Origin: Brevundimonas naejangsanensis DSM 23858
Lineage (GTDB): Bacteria > Pseudomonadota > Alphaproteobacteria > Caulobacterales > Caulobacteraceae
Direction: 5' to 3'
NCBI RefSeq assembly: GCF_000421705.1
Contig: NZ_ATXN01000006.1
Coordinates: 124,001-188,000 of the forward strand
DNA length: 64,000 bases
This document shows, one piece after another, positions 1 to 11,538 of the stretch (position 1 is its first letter; every line of letters starts with the position of its first letter). Position numbers and translations under genes: made by a program. Under the pieces are notes generated by a model. That model saw only the letters and a list, made by a program, of their open reading frames with translations, had not been told where the DNA came from and did no database searches.

Positions 1-209
1 ACCCCCGCCCGGTCCCACGGCGACTGATTCAGAACGAAGTCCGAACGCGGCCGATCATCCGCGTCGAACCGCAAGGGATGCAGCAGGATGCGCCCCAGCC
101 CGGCCCGCGTCACGCCCTTCAGAAAACGGCCTGGGACCAGTTTATCGGTGTCGATATTGGCGATGGACAGGGCCGCCGCGACGGCGTCCAGGGTGACGAA
201 AGGCTGCAT
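1..209 (-). CDS. leuD: 3-isopropylmalate dehydratase small subunit LeuD (partial, runs off window)
   Basis: This is the first 69 codons of the small (swivel-domain) subunit of isopropylmalate isomerase, which with LeuC interconverts 2- and 3-isopropylmalate in leucine synthesis. The N-terminus shows the LeuD motif NIDTDKLVPGRFLK at about residues 18-31. The ATG (207-209) overlaps the leuC stop codon as TGATG, so the two subunits are translationally coupled. The rest of the gene lies beyond base 1. Its position behind leuC and a crotonase gene, at the edge of a catabolic island, leaves open that this pair is a second, catabolic isomerase acting on a related hydroxy-acid. Confidence 0.9.
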   Translation of the reverse strand, partial: MQPFVTLDAVAAALSIANIDTDKLVPGRFLKGVTRAGLGRILLHPLRFDADDRPRSDFVLNQSPWDRAG

Positions 210-1615
210 CAGACAAGGCTCCGGACATCGACCAGCCGTCCCGCCACAGCCGCAGCGGCGGCCATCGACGGCGACACCAGATGGGTGCGGCCGCCCGGTC
301 CTTGACGGCCCTCGAAATTGCGGTTGGAGGTCGAGGCGCAACGCTCGCCCGGCGACAGCCTGTCGGGGTTCATGCCCAGGCACATGGAGCAACCCGGTTC
401 GCGCCACTCGAAACCTGCATCGATGAATACCCGATCCAGCCCCTCGGCCTCGGCCGCCGCCTTGACGTGACCGGAGCCCGGCACGACCAGGGCGCGCACG
501 CCCTCGGCGACATGACGGCCGCGCGCGACGGCGGCGGCGGCGCGCAGATCCTCAAGCCGGCCGTTGGTGCAGCTGCCGATGAAGACGGTGTCGATGGACA
601 GACCGTCCAGAGGCTGATCCGGCGACAGCCCCATATAGGCCAGCATCTGTTCGACCTGGGCGCGCCGCCCGACGTCGCTCAGGGCGCTCAGGTCGGGGGT
701 CCGGCCGCCAATGGTCGTCACCGCCTCGGGACTGCTGCCCCATGTGACCATCGGCTCGACGGCGGCGGCGTCGATGCGCACCACCTGGTCGTAGGTCGCG
801 CCCGGATCGCTGGCCAGGGTACGCCAGTCGGCGACCGCCGCCTCGAAGGCCGCGCCTCGCGGCGCATGGGGGCGGCCTTTCAGCCAGGCGAAGGTCGTCT
901 CGTCCGGGGCGATCAGGCCGGCGCGGGCGCCCGCCTCGATCGACATGTTGCAGACGGTCATCCGCCCCGCCATGTCCAGGTCGCGGATGGCCTGACCGGC
1001 GTATTCGATGATGAAGCCGGTCGCCCCATTGGCGCCGATCCGGCCGATGATCGCCAGAACCAGATCCTTGGACGTGACCCCGAAACCGAGCGCCCCCTCC
1101 ACCTCGATCAGCATCGATCTGGCGCGCTTCTGCACCAGGGTCTGGGTCGCCAGAACATGTTCGACCTCGGAGGTGCCGATGCCGAAGGCCAGGGCGCCGA
1201 AGGCTCCGTGGGTGGCGGTGTGGCTGTCGCCGCAGACGATGGTCATGCCCGGCAGAGTCAGCCCCTGTTCCGGCCCGACGACGTGGACGATGCCCTGGTC
1301 GATGCTATCCAACGGAATCCACGGCAGGCCGAACTCGGCGGCGTTGGTCTGCAACTGCTCGATCTGCGCCCGGCTTTCGGGATCGAGGATTCCGGCAGCC
1401 CGGTTCAGGGTCGGAACATTGTGGTCGGCCATGGTCAGGGTTTGGTATGGCGCATGAACGCCAATGCCGCGCTGACGCAGGCCCTCGAAGGCCTGGGGGC
1501 TGGTGACTTCGTGGACCAGATGGAAGTCGACATACATCAGCATGTCGCCGCCGCCGAGGTCGGCGACCTGGTGCCGGTCGTATATCTTGTCCAGCAGGGT
1601 GCGGGGCTGAGTCAT
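209..1615 (-). CDS. leuC: 3-isopropylmalate dehydratase large subunit LeuC
   Basis: This is the 468-residue catalytic subunit of the aconitase-family isopropylmalate isomerase. The [4Fe-4S] ligands are all present: Cys349 in FIGSCTNG, and Cys409 and Cys412 in GCSMCLG. The [14 protein letters not shown] and [10 protein letters not shown] signatures are also intact, and the length is normal for LeuC. I place the start at 1615 ([15 protein letters not shown]). The frame stays open upstream to 1888, but that extension is out-of-frame shadow of the crotonase gene. The gene begins 10 bp after the crotonase stop and overlaps leuD by one base, so crotonase-leuC-leuD looks like one transcript. Confidence 0.95.
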   Translation of the reverse strand: MTQPRTLLDKIYDRHQVADLGGGDMLMYVDFHLVHEVTSPQAFEGLRQRGIGVHAPYQTLTMADHNVPTLNRAAGILDPESRAQIEQLQTNAAEFGLPWIPLDSIDQGIVHVVGPEQGLTLPGMTIVCGDSHTATHGAFGALAFGIGTSEVEHVLATQTLVQKRARSMLIEVEGALGFGVTSKDLVLAIIGRIGANGATGFIIEYAGQAIRDLDMAGRMTVCNMSIEAGARAGLIAPDETTFAWLKGRPHAPRGAAFEAAVADWRTLASDPGATYDQVVRIDAAAVEPMVTWGSSPEAVTTIGGRTPDLSALSDVGRRAQVEQMLAYMGLSPDQPLDGLSIDTVFIGSCTNGRLEDLRAAAAVARGRHVAEGVRALVVPGSGHVKAAAEAEGLDRVFIDAGFEWREPGCSMCLGMNPDRLSPGERCASTSNRNFEGRQGPGGRTHLVSPSMAAAAAVAGRLVDVRSLV

Positions 1616-1625
1616 CGCGATCTCC

Positions 1626-2384
1626 TCAGCGGCCGGTGAACTGGGCCGGATGTCGGGCGATGAAGGCGGCGGCGCCTTCGCGGAAATCGGCGGTGCGGCC
1701 CGCCTGGCCCTGCGCCTGCCGCTCGACGTCGAGGGCCCGGGCGAAATCGAGGTCCAGCGCCGCGCGCGCGGTGCGGCGGAGGGCAGCGTAGGCCAGGGTC
1801 GGTCCAGCCGCCAGCCGTTCCAGCAGGGCCTCGGCCTCGCCCTCCAGCGCCTCAGGCTCAACCGCCTTCCAGGCCAGACCCCAGTCAACGGCCTGATCCG
1901 CCGTGATGCGCTCGCCCGTCATCATCAGGCTCATCGCCCGGTGCCAGCCCAGGGTGCGCGGCAACAGCCAGCTGGCCCCGCCGTCGGGGGCCAGCCCCAC
2001 CTGCGCGAAGGCATAGGCCAGGAAGGCCGAGCGCGACATGACGATCATGTCGGCGGCCAGGGCGATCGACGCCCCCGCCCCGATCGCCGGCCCGTTCACC
2101 GCCGCGACGATGGGGATCGGCAGGTCCGCCAACTTGAGCAACAGGGGGTTGATGTGGCTCTCCAGAATCGCCCCGGCGTCCTCGGGCAAAGGCTCAGACA
2201 AGGTTCCGCCGGCGCAGAAGGCCCGTCCCGTTCCGGTGATCATCAAGGCGCGCGCGCCGGAGGCGACGGCGGCGTCCACAGCGGCGTCCAGAGCCTCGAT
2301 CATCGGCTCGTTCAGGGAATTCATCCGCTGGGGCTGGTCCAGCCGGATCACCGCTCCCGCGCCCCTGCATTCAAAACCGATCAT
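1626..2384 (-). CDS. Enoyl-CoA hydratase/isomerase family protein (PaaG-like)
   Basis: This 252-residue crotonase-fold protein acts on a CoA thioester. The oxyanion-hole segment FCAGGTL (about residues 56-62) and the [12 protein letters not shown] helix are clear. The two catalytic Glu of classical hydratases are not conserved: the GGGxE position reads GAGAS, and the second site reads [15 protein letters not shown] with Asp. That pattern is typical of PaaG-type isomerases rather than FadB-type hydratases, so double-bond shifting or retro-Claisen chemistry is as likely as hydration. It is the first gene before leuC. A promoter gap of 100 bp with a MarR-type palindrome separates it from the divergent acyl-CoA synthetase. 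Confidence 0.88.
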   Translation of the reverse strand: MIGFECRGAGAVIRLDQPQRMNSLNEPMIEALDAAVDAAVASGARALMITGTGRAFCAGGTLSEPLPEDAGAILESHINPLLLKLADLPIPIVAAVNGPAIGAGASIALAADMIVMSRSAFLAYAFAQVGLAPDGGASWLLPRTLGWHRAMSLMMTGERITADQAVDWGLAWKAVEPEALEGEAEALLERLAAGPTLAYAALRRTARAALDLDFARALDVERQAQGQAGRTADFREGAAAFIARHPAQFTGR

Positions 2385-2484
2385 CGCACACCTCGCCAGC
2401 GCCGCCCCATCCGCGCAACCAGCGGACGGATGACGGAAAAACGCCTGAACATGAGTTGACAGACATGGTGCGGGGCGGGATTAG

Positions 2485-2503
2485 ATGTCAATAGATTTGA
2501 CAT
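2485..2503. promoter_or_regulatory. Palindromic operator copy 1 (MarR-type)
   Basis: ATGTCAA-TAGAT-TTGACAT is a perfect 7-5-7 inverted repeat. It is the best copy of a motif found eight times in the first 24 kb. A possible promoter (TTGACA at 2457, 17-bp spacer, GATTAG at 2480) puts the transcript start on the palindrome. Repression here could affect the acyl-CoA synthetase and possibly the divergent crotonase-leuCD unit. Confidence 0.7.
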
Positions 2504-2541
2504 TCTTTCCGCCTCTCGGGGCGACCGGAGCACCCCTTTCG

Positions 2542-4089
<1,548 letters not shown>

Positions 4090-4114
4090 AATCAGCGTCA
4101 GCGAAGAGGGGAAG

Positions 4115-4146
4115 AGGCGGACGAGGGGTTGTCCGCCTTTTTTCTT
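4115..4146 (+). terminator. Rho-independent terminator after acyl-CoA synthetase
   Basis: The arms AGGCGGAC (4115-4122) and GTCCGCCT (4131-4138) form a stem followed by a T-rich run, 25 bp after the synthetase stop codon. Confidence 0.8.
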
Positions 4147-4180
4147 TATTCTGAAATCCAGAGATCGTTCATCCGGCATG

Positions 4181-4208
4181 AAAAAGGCGGGACGCTTGCG
4201 CCCCGCCT
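4181..4208 (-). terminator. Rho-independent terminator of the racemase-thiolase-FadB operon
   Basis: Read on the minus strand, AGGCGGG(G) pairs with CCCGCCT and is followed by TTTTT. It lies just past the stop of the FadB-type gene, facing the terminator of the convergent synthetase gene. Confidence 0.7.
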
Positions 4209-4235
4209 CTCCTGTTCACGTATCCGCCAAGGCGA

Positions 4236-6407
4236 TCAGGCCGCCAGCGGCTTGGGCGCCGGATAGAAACGCTCCCCCATCTCGGCCATGGTCTTCAGCA
4301 GGGCCGGCGGCGCGAACCGCTCGCCGTACTGCGCGGCCAGAGCCTCGCAAGCGGCAGTGAACTCAGCCACGCCGACGCTGTCGATCAGGCTGATCGGGCC
4401 GCCCGTCCAGGGTGCGAAACCCCAGCCCAAGATGGCGCCGACATCGGCGTCGCGGGCGGCGGTGACGACGTTTTCGTCCATGCAGCGCGCGGCCTCGACG
4501 GCCTGGCGATACAGCAGACGCTGCTTCAGATGCTCGACCAGTTCCGGCGAAGACTGGCTGATCTTGACCGGATACATCTCGGCCAGACCGGCCCACAGGC
4601 GCTTGGGCTCGCCTTGCGGATAGTCATAGACGCCCTTGCCGTTCTTACGGCCCCAGCGCTCCTGCCCGACCATGTCGATCAGGAATTTGTCGGTGTCGCC
4701 CGCCACGGGCGCCGGCAGGTTCAGGTCGATGCGACGCTGGCCCGCCACGCGGTCCACCAGATCAATGGCCACGTCGTCCAGCAGCTCCAGCGGGCCGCGC
4801 GGCATGCCGGTCATGCGGCCGACGTTGTCGATGATGGCGGGGGCGATGCCCTCGATCAGCATCTCCAGACCTTCGCGGATGTAGGTGTCGAACACGCGGC
4901 TGGTGAAGAAGCCACGACTGTCGTTGACGACGATCGGCACCTTCTTCAGTTGCTTGCAGTAGTCCAGCGCCTTGGCCAGAGTCTCCTGCGAGGTGGCCTT
5001 GCCGACGATGATCTCGACCAGCTCCATCCGGTCGACCGGCGAGAAGAAGTGGATGCCGATGAAGTTGGCCGGGCGCTCGGCGGCTTCCGACAGGCCGGTG
5101 ATCGGCAGAGTCGAGGTGTTCGAGGCGAACACGGCGTCCGGCCCGATCTGGGCCTCGGCGCGCTTGGTGACGTCGGCCTTGAGGGCGCGGTCCTCGAACA
5201 CGGCCTCGACCACCAGGTCGGCGCCCTTGATGGCGTCATAGTCGGTGGTGGCGGTGATGCGGCCGACCAGTTCGTCGGCGGCGGCCTGGCTCATCGCGTC
5301 CTTGGCCACGGCCTTGGCGACCAGGGTTTCGGAATAGCCCTTGCCCTTGTCGGCGCCGGCCTGGGCCACGTCGATCAGGACGGTGTCGATGCCGACCCGC
5401 GCCTGAGCATAGGCGATGCCCGCGCCCATCATGCCGGCGCCGAGAACGGCGGCCTTCTTGATGGTGTAGGTCGGCACGTCCTTGGGACGGGCGCCGCCCT
5501 TGGCCAGGGCCCGTTTCGACAGAAACAGCGAGCGGATCATGGCCCGCGCCTGTGGCGACTGCTGGGTGTCCAGGAACAGCCGCGCCTCGACCCGCAGGGC
5601 GGAATCCATCGGCAGGTTGAAGCCTTCATAGACGCAGCGGGCGATGTTCTTCTGGGCCGGATAGTTGCCGTAGCTCTTGGCCATGATCTTGGCCGGCGTC
5701 AGGATGAAGCCCGCCGAACCGGCGTCCGAGTAGGGGCCGTCCGGCATGGCATAGCCCTTGCGGTCCCAGGGCTGGACACCCTCGCCGCCGTTCATGATCC
5801 AGGCCTTGGCGGCGGCCAGGGCCTGACCCGGCTCGACCACCTCGTCGACGATGCCGATGACCTTTGCCTTCTCCGCGTCGACCGGGGCGCCGGTCAGCAT
5901 CAGATCCAGGGCGGCGGGCACGCCCGCCAGGCGCGGCACGCGCTGAGTGCCCCCGGCGCCGGGCAGCAGGCCGATGGTCACTTCCGGCAGGCCGACCTTG
6001 GCCTTGGTCGAGGCGACGCGGTAGTGCGCCGCCAGCGTGAACTCGAAGCCGCCGCCGAGCGCGATGCCCTCGATGGCCGCCGCGACCGGCTTGCCGACCG
6101 TCTCCAGCGCGCGAAGCGCCCGGCTCATGCGCGAGGTGGCGGGCAGCGCGGCTTCGCGCGCCGGGCCCTCGGCCTGACCGCCGGCGGTCTCGCCCAGTTC
6201 GCCCAGGTCGGCGCCGGCGCAGAAGCCGTTCGCCTTGCCCGAGGCCAGGATGGCGCCCTTGATTGAAGCATCGTCGCGAATCTTGGCGATGATGGCGTCG
6301 ATGTCGGCCACGGCGCTGTCGGTGAAGGTGTTCATCGTGCGCCCCGGCACGTCGAACAGGAAGGTGGCGACGCCGTCGGCGTCCACCGAAACGGTGAAGT
6401 TGTTCAT
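4236..6407 (-). CDS. 3-hydroxyacyl-CoA dehydrogenase / enoyl-CoA hydratase bifunctional protein (FadB/FadJ type)
   Basis: This 723-residue beta-oxidation multienzyme hydrates enoyl-CoA and then oxidises the L-3-hydroxyacyl-CoA with NAD. The N-terminal crotonase domain has both catalytic Glu (Glu122 in GGGFEF, Glu142 in GLPEVTIG) and the FCAGADL oxyanion segment. The Rossmann fingerprint VLGAGMMGAGIAY starts near residue 321, and the dehydrogenase motif HFFSPV has its catalytic His at 453. It is the last gene of an operon that reads racemase-thiolase-FadB, 27 bp after the thiolase. Together with the thiolase it forms a full beta-oxidation core, probably induced together with the upper pathway through the operator at 8836. 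Confidence 0.95.
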   Translation of the reverse strand: MNNFTVSVDADGVATFLFDVPGRTMNTFTDSAVADIDAIIAKIRDDASIKGAILASGKANGFCAGADLGELGETAGGQAEGPAREAALPATSRMSRALRALETVGKPVAAAIEGIALGGGFEFTLAAHYRVASTKAKVGLPEVTIGLLPGAGGTQRVPRLAGVPAALDLMLTGAPVDAEKAKVIGIVDEVVEPGQALAAAKAWIMNGGEGVQPWDRKGYAMPDGPYSDAGSAGFILTPAKIMAKSYGNYPAQKNIARCVYEGFNLPMDSALRVEARLFLDTQQSPQARAMIRSLFLSKRALAKGGARPKDVPTYTIKKAAVLGAGMMGAGIAYAQARVGIDTVLIDVAQAGADKGKGYSETLVAKAVAKDAMSQAAADELVGRITATTDYDAIKGADLVVEAVFEDRALKADVTKRAEAQIGPDAVFASNTSTLPITGLSEAAERPANFIGIHFFSPVDRMELVEIIVGKATSQETLAKALDYCKQLKKVPIVVNDSRGFFTSRVFDTYIREGLEMLIEGIAPAIIDNVGRMTGMPRGPLELLDDVAIDLVDRVAGQRRIDLNLPAPVAGDTDKFLIDMVGQERWGRKNGKGVYDYPQGEPKRLWAGLAEMYPVKISQSSPELVEHLKQRLLYRQAVEAARCMDENVVTAARDADVGAILGWGFAPWTGGPISLIDSVGVAEFTAACEALAAQYGERFAPPALLKTMAEMGERFYPAPKPLAA

Positions 6408-6434
6408 GTCGTTGTCCTGACTGTCAGATCGCGA

Positions 6435-7637
<1,203 letters not shown>

Positions 7638-7659
7638 AGGTCGGTTCCTCGTGCAGGGA

Positions 7660-8739
7660 TCAGGCGTCGCCGGGCGCGCGCGGTTGCGGCGCAGGGGTCA
7701 GGGAGAAGCGGGGGGCCGGGGCCGGCTGCACCACGCCGTTCAGGGTGATGAAGGCCTCGCGGACCTTGTTGTGCGGATGCTCGGGCGCCTCGGTGAAGGA
7801 CAGGACGGGGGCGAAGCAGGCGTCGCTGCCCTCCATCAGGACGCGCCACTCCTCGCGGGTCTTGCGGCGGAAGATGTCGGTCAGGCGGGCGCGGCGTTCC
7901 TCGATGCCGTCCGGGCCGTTCTGATCCAGGAACAGGGGATCGTCCGACAGGCCGGTCGCCTCCAGCAGCCGGGCGTAGAAGGGCGGCTCGATCGAACCGA
8001 TAGCGATGAACAGGCCATCAGCCGTCTCATAGGTGTCGTAATAGGGCGCGCCTGTGTCCAGATAGTTTGCGCCCCGCGCGTCGGACCAGATGCCCTGGCC
8101 GCGAAAGCCCCAGATCATGCCCATCAGCAGGGAGGCGCCGTCCGTCATGGCGCAGTCGATCACCTGCCCCTGCCCCGTCGTGCGCGCCGACAGAATCCCC
8201 GCCAACATGCCGAAGGCCAGCATCATGCCGCCGCCGCCGAAGTCGCCGACCATATTGATCGGCGGGGTCGGCTTTTCGCCCGCCCGGCCAAAGGCATTCA
8301 GCGCGCCGGTGATGGCGATGTAGTTGATGTCGTGGCCGGCCGCCTTGGCCAGCGGCCCTTCCTGGCCCCAGCCCGTCATGCGGCCGTAAACCAGGCGCGG
8401 ATTGTCGGCCAGAAGCAGCTCCGGCCCCAGGCCCAGCCGCTCCATGACGCCGGGGCGATAGCCCTCGATCAGGCCGTCGGCCTCTCGGATCAAAGCGCGG
8501 GCGGCCGCCCTGCCGGCGTCCGATTTCAGGTCCAGTTCGACCCTGCGGCGCGAGCGCGCCAGCACGTCCGACGGATCAATGCGGACGCCGGGACGAGCGA
8601 TGCGGATGACCTCGGCGCCGTGGTCGGCCAGCATCATGCCGGCGAACGGGCCAGGGCCGATGCCGTCCATCTCGATGATCTTCACGCCGGCCAAGGCCCC
8701 ACTGGAATGGCCGCCGCCGGTTTGGGCCGCCGCGCTCAT
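7660..8739 (-). CDS. Alpha-methylacyl-CoA racemase (CaiB/BaiF, CoA-transferase family III)
   Basis: This 359-residue family III protein begins with the [19 protein letters not shown] signature of alpha-methylacyl-CoA racemases. The residues of the racemase triad appear in the expected contexts: His136 (AGHDINYIA), Asp166 (VGDFGGGGM) and Glu251 (GSIEPPFY). I therefore call it a racemase rather than a CoA transferase. Such enzymes epimerise 2-methylacyl-CoA so that a stereospecific dehydrogenase can act, as in breakdown of sterol, bile-acid or isoprenoid side chains. That suggests the pathway substrate carries a methyl branch. It heads the operon, with a palindromic operator about 100 bp upstream. 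Confidence 0.88.
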   Translation of the reverse strand: MSAAAQTGGGHSSGALAGVKIIEMDGIGPGPFAGMMLADHGAEVIRIARPGVRIDPSDVLARSRRRVELDLKSDAGRAAARALIREADGLIEGYRPGVMERLGLGPELLLADNPRLVYGRMTGWGQEGPLAKAAGHDINYIAITGALNAFGRAGEKPTPPINMVGDFGGGGMMLAFGMLAGILSARTTGQGQVIDCAMTDGASLLMGMIWGFRGQGIWSDARGANYLDTGAPYYDTYETADGLFIAIGSIEPPFYARLLEATGLSDDPLFLDQNGPDGIEERRARLTDIFRRKTREEWRVLMEGSDACFAPVLSFTEAPEHPHNKVREAFITLNGVVQPAPAPRFSLTPAPQPRAPGDA

Positions 8740-8835
8740 CGGGGCGACGCCCCGCCGATGTGATCCGCCATGACCATTCCTCCCGCTGATCCCCTGTTCG
8801 GAGCTTCATGCGGTGATCGGACGGGCGACCAATCT

Positions 8836-8852
8836 TGTCAAGAAATTTGACT
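8836..8852. promoter_or_regulatory. Palindromic operator copy 2
   Basis: TGTCAA-GAAAT-TTGACT sits at the stop codon of the MarR gene, in the 112-bp gap upstream of the racemase-thiolase-FadB operon. It differs from a perfect TGTCAA-N5-TTGACA at one position. Confidence 0.65.
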
Positions 8853-9304
8853 TAAGGGATTTTCGATCGCGGCTCGATAGAGGGCTCCAAGCCGCCCAGA
8901 AAATTACGCAGACCCTGGCGCAAGGCCTCCAAATTCTCACTTCCCACGGCGTTTTCCAGCTCGCTCTCCAGTTCGCGCAGCACCTTTTGGGCGTCGTCGC
9001 GAATGGCTTGGGATTCCGGCGCGAAGCGGACGATGCGCGCCCGCTTGTCGTGCGGGTCAGGCGCCAGCTCCAGCAGCTTGCGGTCGACCATTTCGGTCAG
9101 GAACTGGCTCATCGCCTGGCGCGACACGCCCAGGTTTTCGGCCATGCGCGCGGCGCGCGTCTCGCCGTTGGCGACATTGACCAGGATCAGCGACTGGGAC
9201 CGGCCCAGCCGACTCCAACCCCGCGCGTCGAGGCGGGCCTGGAGCTGCTCGTCGAACCAGTAGAGGGTCCGCACAAGGTCGAGCATGAGCAAGGAACGAT
9301 TCAT
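8852..9304 (-). CDS. MarR-family transcriptional regulator
   Basis: This 150-residue winged-helix regulator has a recognition-helix region ARMAENLGVSRQAMSQFLTEMVDRKLLELAPDPHDKRARIV (about residues 53-92) with the DPxDKR beta-wing typical of MarR. It resembles the second MarR at 15187: both begin with a hydrophobic stretch, then WFDE-LQ, GW, and RQA in the recognition helix. Palindromic operators flank it on both sides (8836 and 9366), which suggests autoregulation plus control of the racemase operon and the divergent monooxygenase. MarR proteins of catabolic islands usually respond to a pathway CoA-ester or aromatic acid. The ligand here is unknown. Confidence 0.92.
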   Translation of the reverse strand: MNRSLLMLDLVRTLYWFDEQLQARLDARGWSRLGRSQSLILVNVANGETRAARMAENLGVSRQAMSQFLTEMVDRKLLELAPDPHDKRARIVRFAPESQAIRDDAQKVLRELESELENAVGSENLEALRQGLRNFLGGLEPSIEPRSKIP

Positions 9305-9365
9305 GCCTCAGTCTCGCCGTCCGCCGACCGTCGGGGAAGCCCAAAACATCGTCATGTCGATTTTT

Positions 9366-9382
9366 AGTCAACTTACTTGACA
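9366..9382. promoter_or_regulatory. Palindromic operator copy 3
   Basis: AGTCAA-CTTAC-TTGACA lies in the gap between the divergent MarR gene and the HsaA-like monooxygenase gene, 48 bp before the latter's ATG. It is positioned to control both. Confidence 0.65.
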
Positions 9383-9429
9383 TTTAGATCGGTCCGACGC
9401 GAACCTGCCCGTCCCAGAAAGGGAGGAGT

Positions 9430-10677
9430 ATGAACATGACGAGCGACAAGCTCGCGGACCGGCGCATTCCAGCCGGCAATGATTTTCTGGCCCCCGAGGC
9501 CGTCGCTGCGATGAGCCCGACCGAACTGGTCGCGCGGGTCACGGCGCTGAAACCCATGATAGCCGCCGCCTCGCAAGAGGCCGAGCGCCTGCGCCGCCCG
9601 GTCGACGCCGTGTGGGACGCCCTGCGCGCCACCGGCTATTTCTACATGTATGTGCCGCGCAAATTCGGCGGGCTGGAGTTCGATCCCCAGACCTATATCG
9701 ACGCCACCCTGGCCATCTGCGAGGCCTGCCCCTCGACCGGCTGGACCGCCAGCTTCGCCGCCGAGCACAACTGGCTGATCGCCCAGTTCCCCGAGCAGAC
9801 CCAGGCCGAGGTCTGGGGCCGCACCCCCTATGTCATCGCGCCCAGCGTCGCCGCCCCTCCGGGCAAGGCGGTGCGCGTCGATGGCGGTTTCCGCATCAGC
9901 GGCCGCTGGAAGTTCGGCACCGTGGTCATGCACGCCGACTGGGTCATGCTGAACGCCATGGAAAGCATGGGCGAAGGCAAGCCGCCCGTCGTGCGCATGG
10001 TGCTGGTCCGCGCCGAGGACGTGAAGGTGCTCGACACCTGGTTCATGAGCGGCATGGCCGCCACCGGGTCCAACGACATCGTGGCCGAGGACCTGTTCGT
10101 GCCTGAGGCCTACACCTTCGTGGTGTCCGAGGTCCGCACCGGACGCGGCAACGGCTCGCGCATCCATGACAACCCGCTCTATAGCGCGCCGATGCTGCCG
10201 CAACTCTGCGTCACGGCGGCCCTGCCGTCGGTCGGCGCCGCTCGGGCGGCGGTCGAACTGAGCCGCCAGCGGCTGACGGTGCACACCAAGATGGGCGGCC
10301 AGTCGACCCAGGTGGACAAGCCCGCCGCCCAGATGCGCCTGGCCCGCGCCGACCTGATGGTGCGCTCGGCCGAACTGTCGATCCGCCAGGCGGCCGACGA
10401 GAACCTGACGCTCTCTACTCTCAGCGACGAGGAGCAACTGCCGCACCGCCTGCGGCTGCGCGCCCAGATCGCCTATGCCGTCAGTCAGTGTCTGGAGGCG
10501 GTCCGCACCTGCTGCGATTCCTCGGGCTCGGGCCTCTATGCGCTCGACAATCCGATGCAGCGCATCCTGCGCGACATCGAGGTTATGGCCAGCCACATCG
10601 TCTACGACATGGACGTGTCCACCGAACTGCACGGCCGGTCGATGGTCGGCCTGGCGCCGAACTCGCTCCTGACCTGA
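9430..10677 (+). CDS. Acyl-CoA dehydrogenase-fold flavin monooxygenase, oxygenase component (HsaA/HpaH-like)
   Basis: This 415-residue protein has the acyl-CoA dehydrogenase fold of the group D two-component monooxygenases. The features are an N-terminal helical domain, the ACPSTGWTASFAAEHNWLIAQFP segment, the central GGFRISGRWKFGTVVMHADW beta domain and a C-terminal helical bundle. Members of this group (HsaA, 4-hydroxyphenylacetate and indole oxygenases) hydroxylate aromatic rings using reduced flavin from a separate reductase. The likely reductase is encoded 13 kb away at 23579, behind the same palindromic operator. GGGAGGAGT directly precedes the ATG. The gene stands alone and ends at a strong terminator. 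Function as a plain dehydrogenase is less likely, because I see no catalytic Glu near the C-terminus. Confidence 0.85.
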   Translation: MNMTSDKLADRRIPAGNDFLAPEAVAAMSPTELVARVTALKPMIAAASQEAERLRRPVDAVWDALRATGYFYMYVPRKFGGLEFDPQTYIDATLAICEACPSTGWTASFAAEHNWLIAQFPEQTQAEVWGRTPYVIAPSVAAPPGKAVRVDGGFRISGRWKFGTVVMHADWVMLNAMESMGEGKPPVVRMVLVRAEDVKVLDTWFMSGMAATGSNDIVAEDLFVPEAYTFVVSEVRTGRGNGSRIHDNPLYSAPMLPQLCVTAALPSVGAARAAVELSRQRLTVHTKMGGQSTQVDKPAAQMRLARADLMVRSAELSIRQAADENLTLSTLSDEEQLPHRLRLRAQIAYAVSQCLEAVRTCCDSSGSGLYALDNPMQRILRDIEVMASHIVYDMDVSTELHGRSMVGLAPNSLLT

Positions 10678-10699
10678 GCGTTTATCTGATCCCTCACTC

Positions 10700-10726
10700 G
10701 GGGGCCGTTCGCGGCCCCCTTTTTTT
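10700..10726 (+). terminator. Rho-independent terminator after the monooxygenase
   Basis: GGGGGCCG-TTCG-CGGCCCCC followed by seven T, 22 bp after the stop codon. Confidence 0.9.
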
Positions 10727-10773
10727 GGCCGAGATCCGCCGCCCCTCGCCCGGGAGGAGAGGGGCTGGGACGA

Positions 10774-11538
10774 TCAATCCACGTGTTGGGCGTCGTCGAT
10801 CTTGATGACCGCGCCGGTGGTGTAGGCGGCCGCGTCCGAGGTCAGGAAGCCGATCACCGGCGACAGGGCGTCGATGGGCATCAGGCGCTTGCGCGGCAGT
10901 TTGGAGATCATCTTCTGGCCCGCCTCGCTGGTGAACCACTCTTCGTTGATGTCGGTCAGCATATAGCCGGGGCAGACGACATTGACGCTGATGCGCGCGC
11001 GCGACCACTCATTGGCCAGGGCGCGGCCCAGCATGACCGCCGACGCCTTGGAGGCGCAGTAGGCGACCAGGCCGGTCAGGGCGTGCAGGCCGCCCATCGA
11101 GGCCAGGATGACGACGCGGCCACGCTCGGACTGGCCGCTGGCCAGCAGGCGGCGCCCGCCTTCGCGCGCGGTCAGGAAGACGCCCCGGCTGTTGACCGCC
11201 TGGATCTGGTCGAACTCTTCGATGGACAGATCCGTGGCCGGGCCGTCGGCGTTGACGCCGGCGTTGGCGATGACGGTGTCGACCAGGCCGAAGCGCGCTT
11301 CGGCGGCGTCATAGCCAGCGATGACCGAGGCCTCGTCGGACACGTCCATGGACACGGCCAGGGCCTCGCCGCCCGCCGCCTCGATCTCGGCGACCAGGGC
11401 AGCCAGGCGGTCGGCGCGGCGTGCGGCCAGAACCACCTTGGCCCCGCCTCGCGACAGGACGCGCGCGAACTCGGCGCCGATGCCCGAAGAGGCGCCGGTG
11501 ATCAGGGCCACGCGACCGTCATGGCTCAAGTGGGTCAT
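10774..11538 (-). CDS. Short-chain dehydrogenase/reductase (SDR)
   Basis: This 254-residue classical SDR has the cofactor motif TGASSGIG at residues 15-22, NAG near 90, the catalytic Ser in ILASMGG, and YCASK (YxxxK). Arg residues after the second strand (AARRADR) suggest NADP, although this is only an indication. It is the last gene of a tightly overlapping operon (kinase, DUF6285, HMG-CoA lyase, SDR), with its ATG overlapping the lyase stop. In the levulinate-type pathway an SDR handles the oxo/hydroxy step, so a similar role on a 3- or 4-hydroxyacyl-CoA is possible. Confidence 0.92.
   Translation of the reverse strand: MTHLSHDGRVALITGASSGIGAEFARVLSRGGAKVVLAARRADRLAALVAEIEAAGGEALAVSMDVSDEASVIAGYDAAEARFGLVDTVIANAGVNADGPATDLSIEEFDQIQAVNSRGVFLTAREGGRRLLASGQSERGRVVILASMGGLHALTGLVAYCASKASAVMLGRALANEWSRARISVNVVCPGYMLTDINEEWFTSEAGQKMISKLPRKRLMPIDALSPVIGFLTSDAAAYTTGAVIKIDDAQHVD

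Noticed and set aside
281..1639. Long plus-strand frame antisense to leuC, and many similar long antisense frames across the window
   Set aside because: High-GC DNA leaves antisense frames open. The translations show Gly/Arg/His/Gln-rich composition and no family motif, while the opposite strand encodes recognisable enzymes.
1616..1888. Upstream extension of leuC to a start at 1888
   Set aside because: The added 91 residues are a low-complexity Arg/Ala/Pro-rich frame over the crotonase gene. The family start [10 protein letters not shown] at 1615 fits the usual LeuC length.
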